DNA of 64,000 bases, from NCBI GenBank assembly GCA_002167855.2, contig NHBG02000020.1, forward strand, positions 279,117-343,116. The letters run 5' to 3'. The DNA comes from Gammaproteobacteria bacterium TMED1. Its GTDB lineage: Bacteria; Pseudomonadota; Gammaproteobacteria; Pseudomonadales; Azotimanducaceae. Positions 43,502 to 52,380 of the stretch are shown piece after piece. Numbering within the stretch: position 1 is the stretch's first letter; each line of letters starts with the position of its first letter. Both the position numbers and the translations under genes were made by a program. The notes under the pieces were generated by a model. That model was not told where the DNA came from. It did not search any database and saw only the letters and a list, made by a program, of their open reading frames with translations.

Positions 43502-44449
43502 ATGTATAAAGTTTTTATTGACGGTCATATCGGCACAACGGGTCTTCTCATCCAAAGCCGACTGGAAAAAAGAAACGATATAGAACTGCTGACCGTAGCT
43601 GATGTAGACAGAAAAACTGCAGGGGTAAAACGAGAAATCATGTCTATTGCAGATGTGGTGATACTATGCCTACCTGATGACGCGGCGAGAGACTCTTTCA
43701 AAAATGGCGCTGACAACACTCGATTTATCGACGCGAGCAGTGCTCATAGAGTAGATCCCAGATGGGTATATGGATTACCTGAATTAAAACACGGACAACG
43801 ACGGGCTATAAGTAATGCGCATCGTGTTACAAATCCGGGATGTTGGGCAACAGGTTTTATTACATTAATCGCACCGCTCATTAGCGAAGGGATCCTTTCC
43901 AAAGAAAGTAGGCTAACAAGTAATGGTGTTTCAGGATACAGTGGAGGAGGGAAAAGTTTAATCGACCGCTATGAGACACGACAACTCAGTCACCCAGCGG
44001 GGCTCTGGTATTCCCGCCCATACTCTTTGGGACTAACTCACAAACATATACCAGAAATGGTTTTTTATTCTGAATTGAACATTGAACCTATATTCCAACC
44101 GAGTGTCGGACACTATCATCAAGGAATGTTGGTAAGTATCCCCTTATTTTCTGAACAGCTAAATAAACATAGCCGTTCGATGGATGATATTCATAGATGT
44201 CTCAATCAAAGATATCAAGGAGAGTCATGTGTTACTGTGCATCATCCGAATGATGAAACCTCATTAGACAGAGGTTTCATTGACCCCCAAAAAAATAATA
44301 AAACCAACAAACTGGATATTTATATATTTGGAAGAAAAGACCAGATATTACTTATCTCTGTCTTAGATAATCTTGGCAAGGGAGCATCAGGAGCAGCAGT
44401 ACAAAATTTAAATCTAATGTTAGGGCTTCCGGAGCTCTCTGGTTTATAG
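43502..44449 (+). CDS. argC: N-acetyl-gamma-glutamyl-phosphate reductase ArgC, type 2
   Basis: A 315-residue AGPR of the short type 2 group. It reduces N-acetylglutamyl phosphate to the semialdehyde in arginine synthesis with NADPH. MYKVFIDGHIGTTGLLIQSRL in outline carries the GxxGxxG loop, and FIDASSAHRVDPRWVYGLPEL and TNPGCWATGF with catalytic Cys114 are typical, as is SGYSGGGKSLI. The first of the pair with the aminotransferase 15 nt downstream. The window lacks other arg genes, and a second type 1 ArgC elsewhere would not be unusual. Confidence 0.9.
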   Translation: MYKVFIDGHIGTTGLLIQSRLEKRNDIELLTVADVDRKTAGVKREIMSIADVVILCLPDDAARDSFKNGADNTRFIDASSAHRVDPRWVYGLPELKHGQRRAISNAHRVTNPGCWATGFITLIAPLISEGILSKESRLTSNGVSGYSGGGKSLIDRYETRQLSHPAGLWYSRPYSLGLTHKHIPEMVFYSELNIEPIFQPSVGHYHQGMLVSIPLFSEQLNKHSRSMDDIHRCLNQRYQGESCVTVHHPNDETSLDRGFIDPQKNNKTNKLDIYIFGRKDQILLISVLDNLGKGASGAAVQNLNLMLGLPELSGL

Positions 44450-44464
44450 GAAAAAGGTAATTTC

Positions 44465-45721
44465 ATGGGTATAAATGATTTGAGCATTACTCAATTAGAG
44501 TCTAAAAAGACAGAATTAGAAAAAAGATATAGTTCGCTACAAGCAGAAAATCTAGTTCTCGATTTGACACGTGGAAAACCATCAAGCGAACAACTAGACC
44601 TATCAAATAAACTGGATGGAATTCTCGAGGATTTCTTCTTATTACAGGATGGAACAGATGTTCGGAATTATGGAGGGATTCGCGGTATCCCTGAAGCAAG
44701 GACTATAGGAGCTGTCTTTTTTGATGTTGATCCTGAAAGTGTGATGGTGGGAGGTAATAGCAGCCTTACTATGATGTATCATTATTTAGCGCACATGATG
44801 CCTCTTTGGCGCAGCGAAACCGAAATTGTTAAATTTATATGTGTGACTCCTGGGTATGATCGGCATTTCACTATCTGTGAAAAACTTAATATTGAAATGG
44901 TATCAGTTGGATTCAATGAAACTGGCCCAGATATGGAAACTGTTTTTTCCATGGTAGAAAATGATTCATCTATAAAAGGAATTTGGTGTGTTCCAAAGTA
45001 CTCTAACCCGACAGGGCACACCTACTCAAAAAAAACAGTCGAACGCTTCTCTGAACTTGGGAAAATAGCGGGCACCAACTTTAGAATTATATGGGATAAC
45101 GCGTATGCTGTTCATCATTTAGGGGGCAGCCCAGATAAATTAGAAAATATAAAAGAAGCCTGCGAAAAAGAGGGCACTCTGGACAGTATGATAATGTTTG
45201 CTAGTACTTCAAAGGTTACCTTCGCGGGTTCTGGTATCTCGTTTGTCGGTTCCTCGCAAAAAAATCTAGACAATTTTGAGCAGTATTTGTCCGCCCAGAC
45301 TATCGGTTTCGATAAAGTCAATCAGTTAAGGCACGCACGTTTCCTAAAGAATGAGGAGGAGATTAATGCGCATATGGAAAAGCATAGAGAAATAATTCAA
45401 CCAAAATTCGCCATAGTAGAAGAAAAACTTACTACCTCTCTAGCAGGGATGGATATTGCCTCTTGGACAAAACCAAATGGGGGTTACTTCGTCTCACTTG
45501 ACACAACTTTTAAAGTTGCGGATCAAGTGATAAAACTGGCAGACAAAAGTGGAGTAAAACTAACTCCTGCAGGCGCAACTTTTCCCTATGGTAATGATCC
45601 AAATAACAGTAATATCAGAATAGCACCAACGTTCCCACCGCTAGACGAGCTTGAAAAAGCGATGGATGTCTTGGTGCTATGTATTGAGCTTGCGACGGTG
45701 AATTATCTACTCAATAAATGA
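44465..45721 (+). CDS. Type Ic aspartate aminotransferase-like PLP enzyme
   Basis: A 418-residue fold-type I aminotransferase. It begins with LTRGKPSSEQLDL and NYGGIRGIPEAR, has CVPKYSNPTGHTYS and DNAYAVHHL (PLP-binding Asn and Asp), and places the PLP lysine in FASTSKVTFAGSG (Lys250). These are the marks of the Corynebacterium AspT / subgroup Ic aspartate aminotransferases (PF12897), which differ from E. coli AspC. It probably interconverts aspartate and oxaloacetate. It overlaps the symporter by 4 nt (ATGA), and argC is 15 nt upstream; aspartate links it to arginine synthesis in principle. Confidence 0.85.
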   Translation: MGINDLSITQLESKKTELEKRYSSLQAENLVLDLTRGKPSSEQLDLSNKLDGILEDFFLLQDGTDVRNYGGIRGIPEARTIGAVFFDVDPESVMVGGNSSLTMMYHYLAHMMPLWRSETEIVKFICVTPGYDRHFTICEKLNIEMVSVGFNETGPDMETVFSMVENDSSIKGIWCVPKYSNPTGHTYSKKTVERFSELGKIAGTNFRIIWDNAYAVHHLGGSPDKLENIKEACEKEGTLDSMIMFASTSKVTFAGSGISFVGSSQKNLDNFEQYLSAQTIGFDKVNQLRHARFLKNEEEINAHMEKHREIIQPKFAIVEEKLTTSLAGMDIASWTKPNGGYFVSLDTTFKVADQVIKLADKSGVKLTPAGATFPYGNDPNNSNIRIAPTFPPLDELEKAMDVLVLCIELATVNYLLNK

Positions 45722-47241
45722 TGTTAAGTCCTTTAGACAGTTTTATTATTATCATTTATTTCCTTATCTTATTTTTCATTGGGATTTTTTTTGGAATAAA
45801 AAACACATCGACGGAAGACTATTTCCTCGGTGGTAGGAAATTCAGGGGCTGGGTTTTAGGGATATCTCTTGTTGGTACATCAATTAGTTCGATCACATTC
45901 TTAGCCTACCCTGGTGATGCTTTCAAAACAGCTTGGCTACGCTTTCTTCCAAATCTGATGTTACCGATTGCAGTTCTAATTGCCGCTTATTATTTTCTAC
46001 CTAGGTTACGTATAGGAAAAGCAACGACTGCCTATGAATTCCTTGAAGAGAGATTTGGATCGTCCGTTAGGATTTATGGAGCAGGGTCATTTATAGTGGC
46101 TCAATTTGTTCGTCTTAGTTTAATCCTCTACTTAGTCGGGCTGGTCTTACACCAAATCATTGGTTTTTCTGCTAATGAATGCATAATTTTAGCAGGCGTC
46201 GCGGTAGCCATGTACACCGTTTTAGGAGGGATTAACGCGGTCATATGGACTGACGTCATACAGACCATAGTCCTTGTACTTGGCGGGCTAATCTGTATGT
46301 TTGTAATCGTAGAGTCCCTGCCCGGTGGGTTCAGCCAGATTATCGAAGTGGGAAAAAATCACGGCAAGTTAGCTTTTTCAGAACTCAGAAATGGACAACT
46401 GACACCTGTAGCTTGGGGACCCAGCCTCAGTGAAAAAACTATTACTATGATGCTTCTTATTGGCCTTATTAGTTGGCTGACCGAGTATTCAAGTAATCAA
46501 AATACGATACAACGCTTTAATGCAGCGAGCTCAGAAGTGGAGGCTCGAAAAGCAATGTATATCTGTGCCGCTGTGAGCCTACCTACTTGGGCCTTTTTCA
46601 TGCTGCTAGGTACGGCGCTATACGTGTTCTTCGAGAGCTTTCCTGCGGCGCCAGCTACTGAAATTATTGCAGGACTCCGAAAAGCAGAGGAAGTAATCCC
46701 TTATTTTATTATTCATCACCTCCCCAAAGGTATCATCGGTTTAGTTTTAGCTGCGATAGTGGCAGCCGCCATGTCTTCGCTTGATAGTAGTATTAATTCA
46801 ATATCGACAGTGGCTACTTCAGATATTTATCGACGCTTTATAAAAAAAGATGCTCCGGATTCTCACTATCTAAAGTTCGCAAGACTGACGGCTTTTGGAA
46901 CAGGCTTATTGATGATCGGTGGCGCCATCATCTTGACAAATACGCACACAAAGACTATCCAAGACACTGCAACGGTCCTTACATCTCTTTTGGCAGGAGG
47001 GCTTCTGTCAATTTATGCAATTGGTTTCTTCTCACGCAAAGGTAACGAGAAAGATGTTCTGTTTGCAATTTTGGGCACCATGGTTTTTACAGCATGGACA
47101 ATCCTTTCCTCAAAAGCATTACTACCCGAATTTTTATTATATCCATTTGATCTCTACTACACTGGCTTGATAGGCAATATAGTTATGTTTGTTCTCGTTT
47201 ATGGCATCAGCCTGACCTTTCCTGGCAATAAAACATACTAA
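45718..47241 (+). CDS. Sodium:solute symporter (SSS family)
   Basis: A 507-residue membrane protein with about 13 hydrophobic segments. The SSS pattern is clear: ENTSTEDYFLGGRKFRGWVLGISLVGTSISSITFLAYPG in outline with its sodium-site Ser residues, AYEFLEERFG, ITDVIQT-type WTDVIQTIVLVLGG, and SSLDSSINSISTVATSDIYRR (helix with conserved Ser and Asp). The substrate (sugar, amino acid, sialic acid or inositol type) cannot be told. It is the third gene of the argC-aminotransferase-symporter run, overlapping the aminotransferase by 4 nt, suggesting uptake of an amino acid or precursor. Confidence 0.88.
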   Translation: MMLSPLDSFIIIIYFLILFFIGIFFGIKNTSTEDYFLGGRKFRGWVLGISLVGTSISSITFLAYPGDAFKTAWLRFLPNLMLPIAVLIAAYYFLPRLRIGKATTAYEFLEERFGSSVRIYGAGSFIVAQFVRLSLILYLVGLVLHQIIGFSANECIILAGVAVAMYTVLGGINAVIWTDVIQTIVLVLGGLICMFVIVESLPGGFSQIIEVGKNHGKLAFSELRNGQLTPVAWGPSLSEKTITMMLLIGLISWLTEYSSNQNTIQRFNAASSEVEARKAMYICAAVSLPTWAFFMLLGTALYVFFESFPAAPATEIIAGLRKAEEVIPYFIIHHLPKGIIGLVLAAIVAAAMSSLDSSINSISTVATSDIYRRFIKKDAPDSHYLKFARLTAFGTGLLMIGGAIILTNTHTKTIQDTATVLTSLLAGGLLSIYAIGFFSRKGNEKDVLFAILGTMVFTAWTILSSKALLPEFLLYPFDLYYTGLIGNIVMFVLVYGISLTFPGNKTY

Positions 47242-47319
47242 TCGGAAATCTTAGCTCATGTTAAGATAAGTGGAATAGATTTTTATCTTGAATGGAGATA
47301 GCCGATACGGCAATGACTT

Positions 47320-48585
47320 ATGAAGTTTATGAAAAAGCTTTTTGGAGAATCGGTTACGAATAGCGCAAATGATTTCACTGAGTTGGACCTGCCGTGGGAA
47401 TTAGAACAAGCTATCAATGAACTGGGATTTAGAGACTGCACGCCTATACAAAAAGAGGTTCTCCCTCAATCAATCGATGGTTCAGATATCATTGCACAAG
47501 CTCAAACGGGCACAGGGAAAACTGCTGCCTTCCTTATCTCGATGTTAACGTACCATATTGAAAACCCTGAGTTAAGCGCTAGAAAAGCGGGAACTCCCTT
47601 CGCCTTGATTATCGCCCCAACTCGAGAGCTGGTGATGCAAATCGCTGACGATGCTGAAAAGCTCTCAGCATACACAAAGATATGTATTGTCCCCATTGTT
47701 GGGGGCATAGATTATGAAAAACAAAAACAATTTATGCGGTCGAAGGTTGATATTGTCGTCGCTACACCGGGAAGATTATTGGACTTCTGCCGTTCAAACA
47801 TCATTGACCTTTCAAGAATAGAGTCACTAGTCATTGATGAGGCAGACCGTATGTTATCCATGGGATTTATACCTGATGTAAAGAGCATAATAAGACGGAC
47901 CCCTCATAAAGAACGTCGCCAAACACAACTTTTCAGCGCGACACTGAGCGAAGATATCCAGCGACTTGCTAAATCTTGGACCCTAAATCCTTTTCTAGTT
48001 CACATAAAACCGGAGGAAATAGCGGTAGGGTCAGTTACTCAGGAAGTTTATTTAACCTCGGAGAACGAAAAATTTAAGGTTTTATTTAATATACTTAAAT
48101 CTGAAGAAGTGACTAAGGCGATCATTTTTGTCAACCGTCGTAACCAGACTCGTGACCTAGAAGAAAATCTTTATCGCTATCAAATAAGTACAGGATTACT
48201 TACTGGGGATGTTCCTCAGAAGCGAAGGATAAGGACTCTTCAGCAGTTTAAGTCAGGAAAAATCGAGGTTCTCGTCGCGACAGATGTAGCGGGCAGGGGT
48301 ATTCATGTCAATGATGTCAGTCACGTAATCAACTTCAATCTTCCTGAAGATCCAGAGGACTATGTTCACAGAATAGGAAGAACAGGGAGAGCTGGCGCGA
48401 AAGGTACCTCAATAAGTCTTGTTTGTGAAAGCGATGTGTTTATGCTGCCTGCGATTGAAAAACTCTTGGGTGAAAGCATCATCAGCACGCAACCAGACGA
48501 AAAATACTTATTAGCACTGCCTAACGCGACCCGTCTCAGAAAAAAAGGTACAGCAGCCAAAAGGCACACCAGCCATACTGAGTAA
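47320..48585 (+). CDS. rhlB: DEAD-box RNA helicase (RhlB-like)
   Basis: A 421-residue DEAD-box protein. Q-motif CTPIQKEVLPQ, motif I AQTGTGKTAAF, Ia PTRELVMQI, II VIDEADRML, III FSATL, and C-terminal IV-VI VATDVAGRGIHV and HRIGRTGRAG are all intact. The short acidic/basic tails and length resemble RhlB (421 in E. coli), the degradosome helicase, but RhlE-type enzymes are close, so the symbol is tentative. The C-terminus (KKGTAAKRHTSHTE) is basic. Two ATGs three codons apart are possible starts. Confidence 0.85.
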   Translation: MKFMKKLFGESVTNSANDFTELDLPWELEQAINELGFRDCTPIQKEVLPQSIDGSDIIAQAQTGTGKTAAFLISMLTYHIENPELSARKAGTPFALIIAPTRELVMQIADDAEKLSAYTKICIVPIVGGIDYEKQKQFMRSKVDIVVATPGRLLDFCRSNIIDLSRIESLVIDEADRMLSMGFIPDVKSIIRRTPHKERRQTQLFSATLSEDIQRLAKSWTLNPFLVHIKPEEIAVGSVTQEVYLTSENEKFKVLFNILKSEEVTKAIIFVNRRNQTRDLEENLYRYQISTGLLTGDVPQKRRIRTLQQFKSGKIEVLVATDVAGRGIHVNDVSHVINFNLPEDPEDYVHRIGRTGRAGAKGTSISLVCESDVFMLPAIEKLLGESIISTQPDEKYLLALPNATRLRKKGTAAKRHTSHTE

Positions 48586-48785
48586 GATCGCAAACCCTAC
48601 CTATGAAATTAGGAAGCACAAATTTATGAAGGCGCCTACCTTAATTTATAGTTTTTTGGCTTCCCTAGTTTTAATATTCTATAAATCAAGATTGTTATTT
48701 ATTTCTTGCGACGTGCGCTACCTATATAATTGATATCTAACAGGCAGTGCTTTTTTATTATTAAAAAGACTCATCAGGAATTGCT

Positions 48786-49172
48786 ATGAATGCATTAATA
48801 ATGGCAGAGGCGCTGAATGTACTGGGTGAGAAACTCCTTCCCTGCGGAGATTCACCAATTACCGGCTTTTTCAGAGATGGTTACTGTAATACATGTCATG
48901 AAGATGTCGGTTCACACACGGTCTGCGTGGAAGTCACTGAGGAATTTTTAGAATTCTCCCGATTTTCAGGAAATGATTTATCGACGCCGCATCCAGAATT
49001 TGAATTCCCTGGACTGAAAGAAGGTGATCGCTGGTGCCTATGCGCAGGGCGCTGGCTCCAAGCCTACGAAAAAGGTATGGCACCTAAGGTTTTTTTACGC
49101 AATACCCACATTAGGGCGCTTGAAACCATACCTCGCGATTTGCTAGAGAAGTTTGCGGTTCAACTTAATTAG
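48786..49172 (+). CDS. DUF2237 family protein
   Basis: A 128-residue protein clearly of the DUF2237 family (function unknown). Conserved features: ALNVLGEKLLPCGDSPITGFFRDGYC, HTVCVEVTEEFLEFSRFSGNDLSTPHPEF in outline with Gly-Asn-Asp-Leu, FPGLKEGDRWCLCAGRW and MAPKVFLRNTH. Four or more conserved cysteines (Cys20, Cys34, Cys37, Cys and Cys in WCLC) could bind metal, though this is unproven. AGGAATTG gives a good ribosome site for ATG 48786. It stands alone between the helicase and the CoA-transferase gene. Confidence 0.92.
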   Translation: MNALIMAEALNVLGEKLLPCGDSPITGFFRDGYCNTCHEDVGSHTVCVEVTEEFLEFSRFSGNDLSTPHPEFEFPGLKEGDRWCLCAGRWLQAYEKGMAPKVFLRNTHIRALETIPRDLLEKFAVQLN

Positions 49173-49241
49173 TTTTACTAACTCAAGCTATCACAAACTA
49201 GGTGATTTAGTTACGAACACCAAATAACAGAATCACTAATT

Positions 49242-50501
49242 TTAAGACTCCCGATGTTTATTTGAGAAGAAAGTTCCGCGGAGTTCATCTCGAAACTTGG
49301 GGTGCGCAATCTCTATTAACTTTTTTGCACGTTCGTTCCACGAAGTATTCTTTAAGCTTGCTATACCAAATTCAGTAACAACCATGTCCACATCAGTCCT
49401 TAAAGCCGTAACCATCTCGACGCGGGGAACAATTCGGGATACCTTTCCCCTTCGAGCTGTAGAGGCCATAGCAATGATTGAGCGCCCATTCTTGCTAAGC
49501 TTAGCTGCACGCATGAAATCGACAGAACCTCCTGTACCCGAGACTTGGAAACCACTCACAAACTCAGCATTCACTTGCCCAAAAAGGTCGACTTCCATTG
49601 CAGAATTTATGGAGACAAAATTATCCAGATGACGAATCACATTTGACTCGTGAGTATAATTTGCACCTTTAAAATGAATACTCCTCTCACGTGCTACCCA
49701 GTCCAAGAAATCTTTAGACCCCAAAGCAATACCGGTAATATGTTTGCAACTATCAATGGCTTTCCGCTTGCCATTTAGATTTCCATTCATGATCAATTTC
49801 ATCGTACCATCTCCAACAAGTCCTCCGTGAAAACCCAGGTCGTTTTTATTAGTGAGATTTGAAAGTATCGCCTCAGGAATCGTACCCACTCCAGTCTGAA
49901 GACAATCTCCATCTTTTATAATTGAGGACACTAACTTAGCAATCTCCAGCTCCACCGATTTTACCTCAGGCTTTGGGTAAAGGATTGGGGGGCAAGCCTT
50001 CTCTAATAACAAGTACGACGCGTTCATTTCTAATGGAGGACAACCAATAGGAGCAGTCATTTCAGTGTTAACTTGGAGAACTACCGTCGCAGCTCCATCA
50101 AGAGCTGCCTGAACAAATTCCATACCTGGACCAAAGCGTATTTCTCCGTTGATATCTTTAGCTACCTGCAACAACACTATATCCAAGGAGCACCCTTGGA
50201 TATAGTCATACACTGCACGCATCTGCATTGGGATATAATCAATTCTTCCTTTACTCAAGCCCCTCTGTAACGCGGGAGTCATAAAAAAAGTCGCCATTCT
50301 AGATTCAGGCGCTAAGGAGGAAAGGTCTATTTGGTTAATAAATAATGGTTGCTGGATAAAAGTCACTCCATTTGCTTTTTCTCCGTCAGCTGCGAGTAGT
50401 TCGATAAGGCCTTTAGGTTCATTGGTATATGCTCCCACATAAACTCGTTGACCAGGCTTAAACAAACTAAGGAATTCAGATTCGTCAATGTACTGGGTCA
50501 C
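49242..50501 (-). CDS. Acetyl-CoA hydrolase / CoA-transferase family protein, catalytic Glu apparently replaced
   Basis: A 419-residue member of the acetyl-CoA hydrolase/4-hydroxybutyrate CoA-transferase family. RVYVGAYTNEPKGLIELLA at the start, GDCLQTGVGTIPEAI, LGFHGGLVGDGTM (about 222-234) and the C-terminal SSGTGGSVDF-type GTGGSVDFMRAA with FGIASLKNTSW are family segments. In characterised enzymes the region read here as FHGG is GxHSE or GxHTE, and that Glu forms the CoA thioester. Gly replaces it here, so activity is doubtful or uses another residue. Alternatively this is the less studied HGG subgroup of CoA-transferases. Neighbours give no pathway. Confidence 0.8.
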   Translation of the reverse strand: MTQYIDESEFLSLFKPGQRVYVGAYTNEPKGLIELLAADGEKANGVTFIQQPLFINQIDLSSLAPESRMATFFMTPALQRGLSKGRIDYIPMQMRAVYDYIQGCSLDIVLLQVAKDINGEIRFGPGMEFVQAALDGAATVVLQVNTEMTAPIGCPPLEMNASYLLLEKACPPILYPKPEVKSVELEIAKLVSSIIKDGDCLQTGVGTIPEAILSNLTNKNDLGFHGGLVGDGTMKLIMNGNLNGKRKAIDSCKHITGIALGSKDFLDWVARERSIHFKGANYTHESNVIRHLDNFVSINSAMEVDLFGQVNAEFVSGFQVSGTGGSVDFMRAAKLSKNGRSIIAMASTARRGKVSRIVPRVEMVTALRTDVDMVVTEFGIASLKNTSWNERAKKLIEIAHPKFRDELRGTFFSNKHRES

Positions 50502-50712
50502 AACTCAAACTCGCCTATAATTAAACTTATGCACAAGTTGCAGCTACTGATCTAACGCAACAGATTACTGATTTCTCCGATATACTTACGTTAAACGAGG
50601 ATCACTCAAAACGCTAGCCAACAGAACAGATGAGAAAACAACTATCTTTTGATTAAATGCGAAAAAGAAGCCTTAGAAGCTAGCGATACTAATTGAAAAT
50701 AGGACTAATATC

Positions 50713-52245
50713 ATGGGCGAAAAACCAAATATTCTTCTTATCATGGCTGATGATCTGGGTTTCTCGGATTTAGGCTGCTTCGGAGGTGAAATAGATACAC
50801 CTAATCTCGATGAACTGGCACTGAGTGGTCAACGTTTTACGCAATTCTACACAAACGCGAAGTGCTCTCCATCAAGAGCGGCGCTACTTACTGGGCTTTA
50901 CGCTGAACAAGTTACCGAAAAAGCGGATGGAGGAACGCTCCATGCTCGTAACAATATTACCTTAGCAGAGATGCTCCGGCTTGCAGGATACACAACTATG
51001 GCAACTGGAAAATGGCATCTTGGCGAAAGCAGCGAACGCAGACCGATTGCGAGAGGCTTTGACAGATACTGGGGGCTACTTAGTGGTTGCAGCAACTACT
51101 TTAATCCCGGTGATCGAAGGCCAGATGAACCAGAACCCGGTCGTAAAAATGATAACGACATTCGCCCCTGGTGTGATCAAGACACTGTGATGCATCCATT
51201 CAATCCAAAAAATAAGAATTTTTATACTACTGATGCGATCACTGATCACGCGATTCAATTTCTTAATGAAGTAAAATCGAGTGAAAAACCTTTCTTTCTT
51301 TACATACCACACTGCGCACCCCACTTCCCTTTGCAGGCATGGCCTGAAGATATAAAAAAGTACAGGGAGAGATATACTTCAGATTGGTCAGATATTCGTC
51401 AGCAAAGATACTTAAGATTATTGGAGCTTGGAATTATTGATCCTAGTTGGGGCCTACCCCCGGCGGATGAGCGAGCCAAACGGTCTTATGCAAACCTAGG
51501 TAATCATGCTGTTGAGACAATGGCTGTTTACGCGGCCATGGTAGATCGACTTGACCAAGGTATCGGTCGAGTATTAAGTAAGCTTTCTGAACTAGGAAAG
51601 AAAGAAAACACCCTAGTGCTTTTTTTATCTGACAATGGTGGATGTGCAGAGGAAATTCACTGTACCCCAGAGACACCTCCTGGAACTGTGGATTCCTATA
51701 GAACAGTTGGTGCAGCCTGGGCAAATGCTAGTAATACACCTTGGAGGTTATTCAAAGATTTTGATCATGAGGGCGGTATCTCCACCCCATTAATAGCCAG
51801 CTGGCCGGCACGAATAAAAAAGCCCGAACTGATTCATGATGTTGCTCACATAATTGATTTTATGCCGACATTTGCAGAGATCGCAAATATCGAACTACCT
51901 AGCCATTACAAAGGCCAGTCTTTGCTTCCGATAACAGGAAAAAGTCTTGTCCCTTTTTTTGATGGAGAAAAAGACCAAGCCTCACAACGCGAGCTTTTTT
52001 GGTTAATTGGCGGCGCTAAAGCAATGAGAAAGGGTAAATGGAAAATCGTAACTCAGGGTCCTAAAAGGGTTCAGGCTGGAATACAAATAGAAGCGGGACA
52101 CCACTCATGGGAGTTATATGACATGGAGAATGATCGTTGCGAACTTCATAATCTCGCCAACCGCCACCCTGAGATAGTCGAGTGGATGGCGAATAGATGG
52201 GAGGAGTGGCATACGAAGTGCCTGCAGGATACAGCTCTATATTGA
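50713..52245 (+). CDS. Type I sulfatase (arylsulfatase A-like)
   Basis: A 510-residue sulfatase. The metal motif KPNILLIMADDLGFSDL is at the N-terminus (residues 4-20). The formylglycine motif C51-S-P-S-R with AALLTG follows, then ATGKWHLG and FFLYIPHCAPHFPLQ, and LFLSDNGGC with the second metal site. The cysteine must be converted to formylglycine by FGE, not seen in the window. No signal peptide is visible (MGEKPNILLI), so it is cytoplasmic or uses another export route. The substrate, a sulfate ester such as an algal polysaccharide or choline sulfate derivative, is not known. AGGA lies upstream of ATG 50713. Confidence 0.88.
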   Translation: MGEKPNILLIMADDLGFSDLGCFGGEIDTPNLDELALSGQRFTQFYTNAKCSPSRAALLTGLYAEQVTEKADGGTLHARNNITLAEMLRLAGYTTMATGKWHLGESSERRPIARGFDRYWGLLSGCSNYFNPGDRRPDEPEPGRKNDNDIRPWCDQDTVMHPFNPKNKNFYTTDAITDHAIQFLNEVKSSEKPFFLYIPHCAPHFPLQAWPEDIKKYRERYTSDWSDIRQQRYLRLLELGIIDPSWGLPPADERAKRSYANLGNHAVETMAVYAAMVDRLDQGIGRVLSKLSELGKKENTLVLFLSDNGGCAEEIHCTPETPPGTVDSYRTVGAAWANASNTPWRLFKDFDHEGGISTPLIASWPARIKKPELIHDVAHIIDFMPTFAEIANIELPSHYKGQSLLPITGKSLVPFFDGEKDQASQRELFWLIGGAKAMRKGKWKIVTQGPKRVQAGIQIEAGHHSWELYDMENDRCELHNLANRHPEIVEWMANRWEEWHTKCLQDTALY

Positions 52246-52380
52246 CCTATATTCTTAAGGTTTGCGCTAAACCTAACTACCTCTATATGTGGCCATGTTA
52301 GGGGTCCACGAATCATCGGAGCGGAACCGAGAGAGAGCCCGCCTCAACGTAACATCAAGACGAGCTCCAGAGGGAGAAGT

